The position numbers were made by a program, and so were the translations under genes. The notes beneath the pieces were generated by a model. That model made no database searches, was not told the DNA's origin, and saw only the letters and a list, made by a program, of their open reading frames with translations. Positions 30,599 to 42,800 of a stretch of 64,000 nucleotides of DNA are shown here, piece by piece. Origin of the DNA: Amphibalanus amphitrite. Taxonomy: Eukaryota; Arthropoda; Thecostraca; Balanomorpha; Balanidae. Each line of letters opens with the position of its first letter. Position 1 is the first letter of the stretch. Location: assembly GCF_019059575.1 (NCBI RefSeq), contig NW_024883027.1, forward strand, positions 62,001 through 126,000, in the 5' to 3' direction.

Positions 30599-30935
30599 AA
30601 AGTTCGGCCCTGACTGTAAACATCTTTTTGAACACAGCACGAGAATTACTGAGAAAATTGGTTAGCGCCCATTGATACCGTTGTGTTAAACGCGGTGCGA
30701 TTTATTAATTAGTTCAGTTATCACTCCTGACAAATCGTCTATCCCTGTGGGGTTGTAAATATGAGCAAATACGAGCTGAGGGGTCTGGGAAATAGGAGCC
30801 AGAAAGAAATAACTTTGATAAAGTTTTTCATCAGTGAAATTCAACGTGCGACAACCATTTTCCTCTTCTTAGTAATTCAGCTAGCAATTCTCGTGCTGTG
30901 TTCGAAGAGACGTTTACAGTGAGGGTCGAACTTAG
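30599..30935. mobile_element. MITE-like element with ~45-bp imperfect terminal inverted repeats
   Basis: Left arm 'aagttcggccctgactgta' ... 'gaacacagcacgagaatt' and right arm reading, in reverse complement, 'aagttcgaccctcactgta' ... 'gaacacagcacgagaatt'. Length about 337 bp, no coding frame. The target duplication is unclear, so the superfamily is not assigned. It lies between the two copies of the exon-like duplication. Confidence 0.6.
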
Positions 30936-30985
30936 GACGAACTATGGCACCTATCAGCAGATATACGTTCATAATGCAACAAGGG

Positions 30986-31650
30986 AACGAAAAGCGTGTT
31001 CAAAACTTTAACTCATTGTCCTTATGTGCCTGCAGGCTGATTTCGCAGTATCCAATGGCAACCGTGTATGACCAGGCGCCGCTTGGACGCCTTGTCCAGT
31101 CACGTCTTCTGGGACTGTGTGATGACTGCCTCTGCACTCTCAAGTGCCAGTTTCTGCCTCCGGCCTATTTCATTATCAAAGGATGCTGTTAGCTGAACGA
31201 ACAGCTCTGCTCCAAGATTCCAAACGTTTTTACGGTATTGTATGCCTACAAAACGTTAGTATTTTTTGAAGGCGGTAATACTCGGATGAACTGACCTATA
31301 TGGGTGGGTATTCAACGTTGAATCAAGTAGGCTTGTAGCCCTCTGCCTATTGACTTCTAAGGGTTTTAGTAAAATTTATATAATATCTCATCTGATCAGC
31401 ATTTTCACTCTCAGTCGTCGAAATTGAAAAATCATAAGCTTAGAAATCCGCGGACTTGACATATTATATTTTCTCGACGATTCGTTTCGACTTGCCGTCA
31501 TGTCAGCTAATCATCCGCTGCTTCTCCTATTTTCACAGGTGAATTACCAGTCGTCTTTACCGTCGATACCGTTGAAGATTTTACCGTCGATCAGGGAGCA
31601 CCCATTGCGCTGGCCGTTGCTGGCACTTTTTTATTTGTCACTAGCTATTA
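30986..31650 (+). pseudogene. Exon-like segments, copy 2 of the tandem duplication
   Basis: Same two blocks as at 29868-30570, offset about 1.08-1.11 kb. Block 1 after 'gtgcctgcag' (~31036) has only a few amino-acid differences and stops at the corresponding codon. Block 2 follows a better acceptor, with the pyrimidine-rich 'gcttctcctattttcacag' ending at about 31540. Function unknown. Confidence 0.4.
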
Positions 31651-34600
31651 GTTATCTGCAGATATACATTAGCCACCTGTGCACCCGCTTACACAAGCTC
31701 TCAGCATCTAGTTCTACGTATGTGTGTGTTTGTTTTAATTGAATTGCCAATGAATTCGGTAGACATGCTCCGCCCGCAAACATGTACCACATGATGCAGT
31801 CCACTGAATGTAGCAGTTAATCTCTCGTAAAAAGCAGTCATGTTTTCGTATAGTGTAGGTTTGCATCTATGTAAGCATGTGTTCACACTCATGAGCGATC
31901 CACACATGATATTGCATTTCCTGTTCAGTTACATTTTTTAACACGATGCTCATACACTGCGTTGTTATCTTTCTTTTTTTTCGCCTGCTCCTTCCTCCAA
32001 CTTGTGTCTTTGAGTATTTCAGTCACATGCTCAAACGTTCTTAAATGCTCTCGCCATCGGTTTACGCATGCGTTGAAAACGGACACGTGTTGACCAAATT
32101 TAACAATATGCGGACAATGGATCGACTTCTTGAAGCCTGTGGACGTGATAAACCTTCTCCATCACCATCAAGAGATCAACATTTTCGAAGACACTTGCGT
32201 ACGGCTGGTATGTGTTCATATTTGAATGTCCATTGTCAACACGTTGCAGAATGCTTTACATTTTGTGTGATCATTTACTGTCCTCATTCCTACACAATGC
32301 CAACCTTGCCTATATTGCCTTGGCAAGTTCTTTGAGCACTTAATACTGGACTTGGGCTGCGAAAGCTAATGACAATTTGGGGAGCTTGATATTGCAATGG
32401 CTATGATGTGAATGTCCAATATGGCGAACAGCTCGACTATTCACCATTGTCAACGCTTATGATAGCTAAATATCATTTTGCTTGGTGTACATTCACGTCT
32501 CGTTTCCTTGCTCCATTTGTACCTCACCGGTCTTCCGTCCCCACAGGCTTCGGCTGCAGCACAAGCCACATTCATCGGCCCAATCATCAGTTATTCATCC
32601 TGCAAGTTTTAAGTCACTTCGTTGTGACCCGGACATCGTCATCTTTCAACGACTTCAAATGACTATTTCATTCATCATCGTCGATCAGACTCATCATGTA
32701 AAGACACTTCCATAATGCTATCTGCCATCTACGTTTGTGCAGGAAGCAAATATCAGGTTGTTATTAGCTGCAGGCTACTCAGTACCGACTGAACTACTGG
32801 CAGTAGTGTGCGAGCACCTAATACTTGTATTGTGATACCAAAGTAAAACGGATGATAGCTTAGCGCATAGCGCCCTACCGCTTTCCACACACACATAAAC
32901 AAAACTTGACTTTGGGCATTAGCACGATGGCAAGATTAACAGGCAGTTTCGCTGTTTTTCACTGCTTTCATTGGCAGGTGTTACTGCTCATTCCCGTTTC
33001 ATGTGATGTTAGAACAGCCTTCACCATAGTCCTGTTTTCTCCTTTGCCGTTTTCCATAGACATCCGATGCGACATGCACTCCAACGATCGGTCAGGCGCA
33101 TCACCGTCAATCCGGTCGCCTGTTAATCAGTTCGTAATCACCGTCAGTCTTCGACATCTGTCAACACACTTGTTCACATTATCGCCTTACTTTTGATCTT
33201 ATCAATATGCAAGAATGAGTGCAAAATGCATTGCAATATTGCATCAGTTGATGTTGTATCGCAATGACACCGCGTCCTCACCTCACATCTGTTGTGCATA
33301 CTTGATCACGAATGCCAGTTATACGCAGATTCACATGGTGAAGTTTTACTCCGTTGACGTTTTCTTTCCATTCTTGTAGTCTATCAAGAGTGGTTACAGT
33401 TGCATATGCGGCCTTACACATGCGTCCTTACATGCTAGCTGATTGATATGTTGGACACATTGGTTCCTGTAACTCCAAGTAGTTCTGCATTGGTATTGCT
33501 TCACTTTATATGTTCTACCCAAAGATCGTTTCTAGTTTTGTCTTAGCTTGCAGCTGTATGCCATGAACATACAGGGTACTGCGCATCTTTATCGTGACAT
33601 TCCTGTAGTTTCGTCGCTTTCGCGGATGATTAGGACCATGAGCTCAGTTGCAGATGCGTCCAGCAGCCACCGACATTTCTACACTTTAAATTCCTAGTCT
33701 CGGTTCTTATCCACATACCAACATGATTTGAACATTTCACACGATTAGTGATGAAATGAACAGGTATCATCTACTACATTATATTTTCATGTAAAGCACA
33801 CTCCAGTCTGTGAAAAAAGAAAACCATTAGGAGCAACAATCATGCCTTAGACAGTATAGTTGCCATAGATATTATATTACGTTGTGTAGCGGGCAGGCCG
33901 GTGCACGAAATGGCGAGTGTGAATGCAGGAATGCGTGTGAAAAACTGCCTAGGTGTGGAGTGGCTGGTTTGTCTTCCGTTACATCGTAACGGGCTCTTGA
34001 CGTAGTCTTTTTAGTAACACCAATCATCTTTCGAACTTGAATTAACGTAATTGAAAGTTGGCTATCACATTTGGAGCCAACTTATTTGCTAATTGCGTCA
34101 AGGGCGGGCAGCGCGGTGCGTGGATGCCTTTTGGTAAAGCTCACGTCCTAATATACTATCCTGCCCTTACCAAGCGTGCATCCATGTTTCCTCCATCCGG
34201 CTCCTCGTGCCGCTGCCTGGAATATTAGCCTACGGCTAATATACCAAGAGATGGAAAACTTTTCGTTGGTATGGAATATGGATGCCTCGTGGTTCAACTG
34301 GTGATGTTCAAAACAACTGTCCCGTGTGTCAGGTAGGTCTTACTTACTCACTTCCCGCTTCATTTTTTTTCGGCCGCGTCCAGTGTCGTAGAAATCTATT
34401 TACCGTGATTCACAGTACACGTATTTATCGAGAACATTATGAACAGTGGCTTATTACTAGTGTCGGAGCGCCGGGAGACGCGAGCAATGACGTCATCGAT
34501 GACTGACGTCAGCCAAAGGTGATTAAATACAAAATAATACAATCCATTTTCGACTGCTGTGCTCCGTGACGCCATTTTCAGGCTGGTGGAGTACATAAAT

Positions 34601-35284
34601 CGGAAACCATAGATAGACGCACGAGACACATTACTTACATTACAGGCTTTCCAGGTGTGTAATGTGTATGCACATGGAGACATATGTGGTCACCTTGCAT
34701 ACCTGGGGGGAGTTTTTTTAATGCTTCATGGCTGCTGCTGGACTTGTAATGATGAATACCCCAATATAATTATTCTTAGATTGTATGCCTCCAAATGTAT
34801 GCATGTAGCTACTACTTACAACTGCATGTGAACGCTAAGGAGTTGTGCCACGTGTTGAAATCAGACACGAACTCAAAATGTCGGCAAAACAACCTCTACC
34901 TGGCACACCACTGCTGCGCTACTTTTTATCTGATGCATAATAAATCTATCTTACCTCTTGCTCAAAAGAAAATAATTACCTACAGGACTTGTCAATGTTA
35001 AAGCTGCTCGGATGTGAGTATATGACACGCAACCGTGCGGCGAGACTGGCGTAAAAATAGGTACGTCCATTCCGTTCAATAAACGCTCGATCATGACCCT
35101 GACCGTGTCCAGTGCAACAACATTTGCGGCTACTAGCACTCCGTTTTCATGGTTACTGATTAGCAGGTTCGGGAGTGTCGACTTGCGAACTGCGCTAGCA
35201 GACACACACGCCTTCCATCGAATAGGATCCAGAATATCGTTAAATAGGAAATATGATTTGACGGTAATATGATTTCGTGTAGTT
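31651..35284. other. Unassigned DNA, no gene recognised
   Basis: A/T-rich, non-repetitive sequence. Several 60-100-codon frames exist on both strands but none shows a known motif or conserved context. Around 34100-34260 a G/C-richer patch includes the palindromic 'attagcctacggctaat'. It could be intergenic DNA or introns of a gene not otherwise visible here. Confidence 0.3.
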
Positions 35285-35871
35285 AGTTTGCCACATTGAT
35301 TTGTGCCGTGCACAAATCAGATGGGACTCATTTTGCACGTGCGCACGTGCAGGACGACGCTTCCAGATCTCGAGAACGGCCGGGCCGATTGCACTCAAAT
35401 TCGGTACACTTCTAGAGACCGATCAGAAGGGTGCCGTGCACAAGTCAGTTAGTATGTATTTGCATGTGTCACGGTTTGATTGCAACTGCACGTGCGCACG
35501 TGCAGGGGTCGCTCCCAGATCTTAATATTGACTGGGCCTATTGAGTTCAAATTTGGTACACCGCTAGAGACCGGCGAATAGGGTCCCAACTCCCATGCAC
35601 AAGTCAATTGGACACAGCTTGCACGTGCGCACGTGCAGGATGACGCTTCCAGATCTCAAAAACGGCCGGGTCGATTGCACTCAAATTTGGCACACCGCTA
35701 GAGACCGGTTAGTAGAGTGCAGTGCACGTCAGTTCGTAGCACACCCACTCCGGTCTGCACGTGCAAGGCTCATCCTCTCGTTTGGCGGCGGGCGTTTTTG
35801 CGGCGTTACAGAGGTGCTTGCTCAAACAACCTGCGGTCCCGCGATGCGGAGCCCAGCATCGCAGATGCTGG
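35285..35871 (+). repeat. Right end of a HINE/Helentron-like element (E-box array, subterminal repeat, terminal hairpin)
   Basis: Three E-box palindrome units (near 35337, 35488, 35621) are followed by the 'ggcggcgggcgtttttgcggcg' block, CAAACAACCTGCGG at 35823-35836 (exact inverse of the left-end CCGCAGGTTGTTTG), a 7-bp-arm stem (GCGATGC/GCATCGC), and the terminal hairpin CCAGCATCGCAGATGCTGG at 35853-35871. A 30-bp unrelated spacer separates it from the next left end at 35902. No matching left end lies immediately upstream, so its left partner may be the diverged terminus at 2010. Confidence 0.65.
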
Positions 35872-35901
35872 TTTACAAATGTGATGGGTAACGGCGCAGC
35901 G

Positions 35902-37064
35902 TAACCGCAGGTTGTTTGAAAAGACAAACACTATTCGTTAGAATTGTGTTTTTCTATTGAAAAACAACCGGAGCGGTCCTTCTCCGGGCTATGTTTGGCA
36001 TGGTTGGCAGCGAATTGGGGCAACTTGATTGGGGCCTAAACGCGTCGCTCAATCTTCGTAAAAATTTCAGGGTACGGGCTCCCGGCGGTGATCTACCTGA
36101 TGGCACCGGTCGCTACTCGCTCAGAAATCTTTTGCGCGTGGCACGTGCAATTCCATTTTTCCCATAGTAAGTCAATGGGGCTTTGAGACACTTTTTGCGC
36201 GATCGCGAATGGCGGAAAAAATAGCCGTAGAAGGGGTGGTTTGGTTCCCACCGTCTCGTAGCCCACACGTTCAGGTGCACGCCCGTGTGCGCGGTGTACC
36301 CGTCAGAACTCATTAACTTGAGCTGCACGACTTTGAAGTTGAACTTTTTTCGCTCCCCATGTAAAGTCAATGGGCGTTTTTGCAGAGACATTTTCATTCG
36401 CTCATTGTACAAAATTATATGATACGATTTTGTTTAAACTTGCAGGACTTGTTGAGAACAGGTCGCAGAACATGTTGTGATGCTTCTTTAAGCTGTGCAA
36501 ATTCGTTTCTTCTTTTTAACCTCGTTTAAAAAAGAAAAAATTTAACATGGAAAGTCAATGGGAGCGTCTTTGTTGCTTAATAACTTTTTACAGTTGAGAT
36601 ATATTTAAGTGAAAAGTTGATAGGTTATACAAATTTTGATGCTCTTTCCAGTGATATATAGAACGTCATTGCACGTTGTGCCGTTTTCGAGAAATTTAGT
36701 AAAAAAGCACGACATTACCGAGATTTGAGCTCACACCTATTATGGCCTTGGCTCAGACAGTATACGAACAGGTGACAGGGATACCTCCCATAGAAGGATG
36801 CGACACGAATTTAATGCTAAATATTAGCGGCCGGCCGCCGTGGGGACGTTTTTGCACGACTTATATCTCCGCAGCCACTGGACCGATACACTTGCGGTTT
36901 TTTGTGTGGGGTAGGGTATACCCTTCTTACAAGTATTTTACTATGCACGATGCATGCGGGTGACCCCTACTGCACGTGACACGTGTACAGCGGAGAGGTG
37001 TCACTTTTGTTGTAATGACAATACCACGGTAATTCCTGAGGAGATTCTGCTGAAACTACACAAG
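35902..37064 (+). repeat. HINE-like unit, left part, split by the gypsy insertion
   Basis: Left terminus TAACCGCAGG at 35902, full left module, then 'atggccttggctcagac' at 36741. There is no 798-bp insert between these blocks, as in copy 1. The unit stops at CAAG (37061-37064), the target duplication of the retrotransposon, and resumes at 47502. Confidence 0.75.
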
Positions 37065-37714
37065 TGTAGGCGTCTATCCCCGGCCGCTGGCGTCAGAGGC
37101 AAACGCCGAACTCGGAGCCAACCAAGCGTGTATCCAGCACAAGCAGACAACAAACAAATTGAAACGCCCTAGAAAGAAAAGACAAACAACTGTCACAATC
37201 CCGACACATACAAAGCCGGCACGAAATATCAAAACCCGTTATTAGAGAATGTGAAATAAAATAAACAGTAATTATCACGAAAGTTGAAACCCACCGTTCA
37301 AGCAGGCGCAATCCAAGCACATCTCGATCCTCGCCATGTCGCGGCGCACCGAATTCCCGCTCTGGACGCGACGGGGGCTCAACGGAAATTCGGCTGCTCT
37401 CTCATTGGTCAGAATAAGCGGTTACCTGATTGGCTCTCGCGTGGCGCGCAGCTACATCATTGGACGAAATCATTACAGGAAGTCTAAAACTCTTCGGATA
37501 AGAAATATGACACATAACTAAAGAAACATTGGTACCGATCAATATCAAATAATAAAATAGTCATTACAAATCAGTATCATAACTAAATAGCACTAAACAC
37601 GCGACAACAAACCAAGGACATTATTGCAGCGCAGGACGAATTTAGAGTTGCCACTTTCACTTCTGGTAGGCCCAGTATCCGCTCGCATAACATGTAAGCG
37701 GAAATCCGCTTACA
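37065..37714 (-). repeat. 3' LTR of the gypsy element
   Basis: 650 bp, TG...CA ends. On the sense (minus) strand it begins with the palindrome TGTAAGCGGATTTCCGCTTA. Three CCAAT boxes in sense orientation (plus-strand ATTGG at 37404, 37429 and 37459) are spaced 25-30 bp apart and are plausible promoter elements. Confidence 0.93.
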
Positions 37715-37726
37715 CCCTTCCTCCCT
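37715..37726 (-). other. Polypurine tract
   Basis: AGGGAGGAAGGG on the sense strand, directly adjoining the 3' LTR. This is the expected primer for plus-strand DNA synthesis. Confidence 0.88.
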
Positions 37727-38066
37727 AACGCGAAGAAACTTCTCGATTATTTACACATACAAAACGCATCGACCTACGAACAAAGGAACTTTTTTTTTTT
37801 TTTTTTACTGGACGGCTAAACATGTTCGGTCTCAACTGAATAACTCCGTATTGCAGCTCAGCTCGTGCGCTTCTCCATTCGCTAGAGAACTACCTAGGTG
37901 CCCATTGTACAGAGGTAACACTAAGGCTCGCTTGCAGCTGTTCTTACTACGATAGGAATCTCAAGTCAAGTTATCGCCCAATGTCATTGCCTTTCACCCA
38001 GTATTAAACATTAAAAACGACAGCAGCACACAGCAGCTCTGTGTGATAGGTACCCACAACGGAAAA

Positions 38067-38337
38067 TCACGGCGAATACCTGTCGGGAGGAATGACTACT
38101 CGTGTTGACCTACGCAATTCGGGACTGCGCATATCTGCGGTAACCTGAGTGTTCGCCACGTCGGGCGGCACCTCTGCTGCTCCAGTCGGAGCTGAACCTG
38201 CTATCGGTTCTGCGACTCCCTCTGGCGTCTCACGTGTCTCACGCGCTGTCTCTGTCTGAACTGGGAGTGTCTGCGGGGCGAAAGATATGGCGAACGGATT
38301 CAGCAGGGACAGGGCCGGCGGTCCTGAGTCGTCAAGA
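38067..38337 (-). CDS. pol: C-terminal end of gypsy pol, separated by the hAT insertion
   Basis: A minus-strand frame ending near 38067 with a Pro/Glu/Ala-rich stretch and a final 'RRSTR...PPDRY' motif, typical of gypsy Pol C-termini. Reading across the insertion, the codon phase on the two sides matches once the hAT element and one copy of its 8-bp duplication are discounted, so pol was open here before the insertion. Confidence 0.8.
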
Positions 38338-39865
38338 CATAGACCCGGGAACAGGGGGGGCAGCGGGGGCGCTTGCCCCCCCAACTTGAGAGCCGAGGGG
38401 GCGGCGCCCCCTCAACATTGAGGCAGCGTGAAAGGATCTTTCCTCCCTTTTCCGGGCTTCTTTCCTTCTTATTTCCTTTATACATCTAAACATCAACACA
38501 CGGCATTTTCCTAGCCATCTGAATGGTTTCTGCTGATACAGTATCGATTTGACAACATCTACTAATTGCTATTGCCATCCCGCTTAGGTTTGGGCCTGGC
38601 CTTGGCCATAAGTTCGGCAGGCCAGATTTTATACTGGACCATTTTGAGTCAACTTTGAGAAATACATAACGTGCAACGGTGGTAAAATCGTTGTTATTAT
38701 AGGTATAACACAGTTTACCCGCTCCGGGTGTGAGGGAGGGGTGTGGGGCAATGAGTGCACTGACGTGGCGCCCTCGGAAGTCCGGTATGGGATTAAAGCT
38801 CAGCGACACTAAGGGCTTGGTGTGGTGCCTTCGGCTATCGGTAGCACCCTCAGAATCACCGGCGTAGGGCCCACAGAGCCGCCGGTAAGGGGCCTTAAGA
38901 GGCACTGGTGTGGGGCCGCCATGCAGGTGCCGGTGTGGTCGCTCAGAGGTGCTAGTGTGATTCTCTCAGAGTCGCCGGTGAGGGTCCTTACAGGCGTTGC
39001 TGTGGGCCCTTATAGACGCTGGTGTGGAGCCGTTACAGACGGATGGGGTCTTTATAGCTGATGATGCGAAGTTGCGAACCCTCTGGCCTCTACACGCCGG
39101 CAGCCGGCAGGGGGTTCTCAGTGACCGGCAAGGGGCCCTTAGGTCGGCATAAGAAGTCTTGTGGGGTCCTTTAGGACCAGCATGGTACTGTTAGACGCCA
39201 GTGGGGCCCTCAGGGCTCAGAGTCACCGGTGTGGGGCCCTCAAAATTCACCAGTGGGTGGCCTTTAGATGCGCAGGTGGTTGACTGTTGGGTCCTCAGAG
39301 CCACCGATATAGGACTTTAAAAGGCACTGGTGTAGACACTCAGAGTTGGGGGTGTGAAACGGTCAGAGATACCGGTGTGGGCCCTCATAGGCGCCGATGA
39401 GGGCCCCCACAATTGCCGTTATGGGACCCTCAGAAAAATAGGTAAGTGTTTGACAATCACAGGCGGGAAATTTCCCTAGAACTGGCCCCTCACTACCGGC
39501 CCCTCAGGCCGGTAAGAACTCTCAGAGACCAGTAACGGGCCTTTGGAGACCACCGAGGGGCCCTTAAAATCGGCAAGAGGCCCTCAGAAGCCGGCGTTGG
39601 GCCCTTATGGAGATCTAAGTGTGGTTATTTAGGGCCCATGAGGTGCTCTAACGAGCCCCATGGGGCTAGTCGAAATATGGCCATCGTTAACCCTCAGCGG
39701 TCAAATGGCGCCGCAGGGCCTCTCGGACCCGAAGGTCCCTTTGAACCCGATGGGGGGGGGGGGTACGTGTCCCCTTAGACCCCTAGCTACGCCACTGCTT
39801 CATATGCATCATGTCAGGTATTTTAGTCTCGCCCCCCCAACTTGAAAATCGTTCCCGGGCCCCTG
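38338..39865. mobile_element. hAT-type non-autonomous element, 1,528 bp, inside gypsy pol
   Basis: Flanked by the exact 8-bp duplication CGTCAAGA (38330-38337 and 39866-39873). Ends CATAGACCCGGGAAC and, in reverse complement, CAGGGGCCCGGGAAC (12 of 15 match). The interior carries no transposase. From about 38800 to 39700 it consists of degenerate ~30-bp GC-rich repeats ('ccggtgtggggccct(c/t)agag' type). Its insertion splits pol. Confidence 0.85.
38800..39700. repeat. Degenerate ~30-bp GC-rich minisatellite inside the hAT element
   Basis: Repeated phrases such as 'gccggtgtgg', 'ggggccctcagag', 'gggcccttatag' recur about every 28-32 bp with many substitutions and indels. Non-coding. Confidence 0.65.
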
Positions 39866-42800
39866 CGTCAAGACTAGCGGCGTCAGCTGGTTGGCAACTA
39901 GGCCTACCTTCACACTGCGCACCACTTACCCGCTGATTGTCACTGACACCATCCATCCTCCTTCGGCCTGTCGGAAAGGTCACGCCTGCTGCTGTCCCGA
40001 CAGCCGGCTGTGGTCTCGCGGCGGGGTCCGCCCGTGAGACGGACGCTGTCGGTGCGGTCACCGGTGACTCACCTTCTCCGGTATCCACTCGAGGCTTCAA
40101 CCTGTTGTGGTGTACGATGAGCGTAGACCTAGCTCCTTCTAGTCTGATCCTATAGTTCAGAGGACCGACCTGATCTACTACTACTGCTCTCTTCCAAGGA
40201 CGCAAAAACTTGTAATACTGACCGCGCGGAACGATTCCCTTATGCAGATACACTTTGTCTCCGGGTAGGTAACTATTCTCATTTAGCTTTCTATCATAAA
40301 TCTCCTTGTTCTTCTGATGACTTCTGTTCGAGTTCTCTAGTGCTACTTTGTGCAGAGCACGCAGATTGGTCTGCAGCCTCTCTAGATACTCCGTGATGGG
40401 TCGGGTCCTGCACCGAGTAGGACCGGCGTACTCGGCATCGGCGGGCAGCCTTGGCTCCCTGCCAAAAAGTACGCAGTACGGTGACACGCCGAGGGAGCGG
40501 TGCACCTGACTGCGGAGCCCGAGCATCAAAAGGGGCAGGTGGATGTCCCAGTCTGAGTGCTCGTGATCCTCAAGGAATTTAGACAGCATACCAAGCACAG
40601 TACGATTGATTCTTTCACAGATTGAATTACCCATCGGATGGAATGCCGTGGTATGTGACTGCTCTATCCCCAGTAACTGGCACGTGAGCTTCATAACTTC
40701 CCCGGTGAAGCAGCCACCCAAATCCGAATGGATCGTCTTTGGCACCCCATACCGAGACACAAACTCTCTGACAAACGCCTGAGCTACCTCAGTCGCCTCT
40801 TGTGTCTTCAACGGAATACACTCTACAAATCGCGAAAAATGATCGATAACTACGAGCAAGTGTCTGTGCCCCTGCGACGTCACTGGCAGGCCAGACAAAA
40901 TGTCGAGCGCTACTACCTCCATGGGCGATGAGGCTGGCAGCTGGCCCAGGGACGCTCGCGGGGCGGGAACCGGCTTGTTCCGCTCGCCGCAGCGGTGACA
41001 CGACTTACAGAACTTTTCTATATCTACAGCCATGCCGGGCCACCAGAACCTTAACCTAGCTTGAGCTAACAACTTATCACTAGCGAAATGACCTCCCGTG
41101 GGTCCGGCGTGCAGAGAAGTCAGCGCCCCTGAGATCAGACTCTTGGGCAGCACTACCTGTAGCTGATCAGAATCGCCAGGCCTTCTTCTGTACACGCGGA
41201 ACAGAACTCCGCCTACCAGTCGCAATCTGGACCACTGCGACAAGTATTTGCGACACGACTGGGGTAGATCCTTAGCTTTAGGCTTGGTTCCCGCGGAGAC
41301 GCACTTCGATATTTCCGCGATATCCTCATCCTTGTCTTGCTCCGAGCGAATGTAGCTGGTCGACCAATCGTCTGACCTTACCTGAAAGCAGTATTCAGTC
41401 TCTGGGTCCGTCTGACATGACTGATCAGTCTGCTCGTCTGGTCTGCGGGAGAGAGCGTCTGGCACTGTGTGGAGGGCGCCTGGGCGATACTCGATGGTGA
41501 AGTGGAACTGAGACAAGATCTGGAACCAGCGGGCAAACATGCCAGTCGGGTTGCGGAAATTGAGCAGCCATCGGAGACTCGCGTGATCACTCCGTACTTT
41601 AAATTCCTTACCTTCCAGGTACGCAGAAAACTTTTGCACGAAGATCACTACCGCTAGCAGTTCTTTCTGAGTGGTACCGTAATTCATCTGCGATTTTGAC
41701 AGCTTCTGACTCCCATACGCGATCACTTTCTCCACGCCACCCTGAACCTGTAGCAGCACGGCGCCCGCCTGGGTGTCAGAACTATCACAATCAAGAATAA
41801 AAGGACCTGCGTCTCGGCTGAAATCGGGCAGCGTCAGCACTGGGGCTTCACTGAGGGCTTTGCGAAGCTGGTCGAACGAGAACTGCGCCTCCTCTGACCA
41901 CTGGAACTTCACGTCTTTCTGCAACAGCTTGAAGAGCGGTGCAGAGATGCTCGCAAAATTTTTGACAAATTTGCGCATGTAACCAGCCAGCCCTAGGAAT
42001 GAGGAGAGCTGCTTGGCTGTCCGCGGAATCGGCCAGTCGCGCACTTTGCTCACACGGTCGGGGTCGAGAGACAAGCCACTCTCATCCACCACATGTCCCA
42101 AGAATTTGACACTCGAACGGAACAGGGAGCACTTTTCCAGATTGATCGTGAGACCGGCTCGGTGGAGCCTGTCTAGAACTAGCTCGAGCTTCTCAAGTGT
42201 CTCCTCGAACGTCTTACCACCCAAACAAACATCATCAAAGTAGGAATGACACGTGCCCTTGGGAAGATCGCGCAAAACAATATCGAGCATGCGGGCGCAG
42301 CTAGCCGCGGCACCATTGAGTCCCATCGGGAGCCGAAGGTGCTGCCAAGCGCCGAACGGGGTGACGATAGTCGTTTTAGGACGATCCTCTTCTCTCACAC
42401 CGATTTGAAAATAACACATGCGAAGATCAAGCACACAGAACATTGAATTTCCACCCAGGGAATCTAGAATCGTATCTATTCTGGGGACAGGATAAGCAGG
42501 CATCTTAGTCACAGCGTTAACCTTTCGGAGGTCAGCACAGATCCGGACTCGTCCATCTTTCTTTGCGACAAAGCATGCAGGACTACTCCAATATCCATTC
42601 GACTCTTCCAGAACCCCTAGATCCACCAAGCGTTGTATCTCGGCCCTTACCTTATCCTCCAGGAATGGTGGGACGCGATGGGGTGCTGAACGTATCGGCG
42701 GACTGTCACCTGTGTCGATGTGATGCTCCACCGCGGATGTGAAGCCCAACCGACCATCAAACATGTCACTATATTTGGTCAGCAGCTCGGTCACCTTCTC

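Noticed and set aside
39783-39865. Extra C-terminal residues of pol past the hAT boundary
   Set aside because: They are encoded by the transposon end and stop at 39783; the genuine pol C-terminus lies at 38067-38337.
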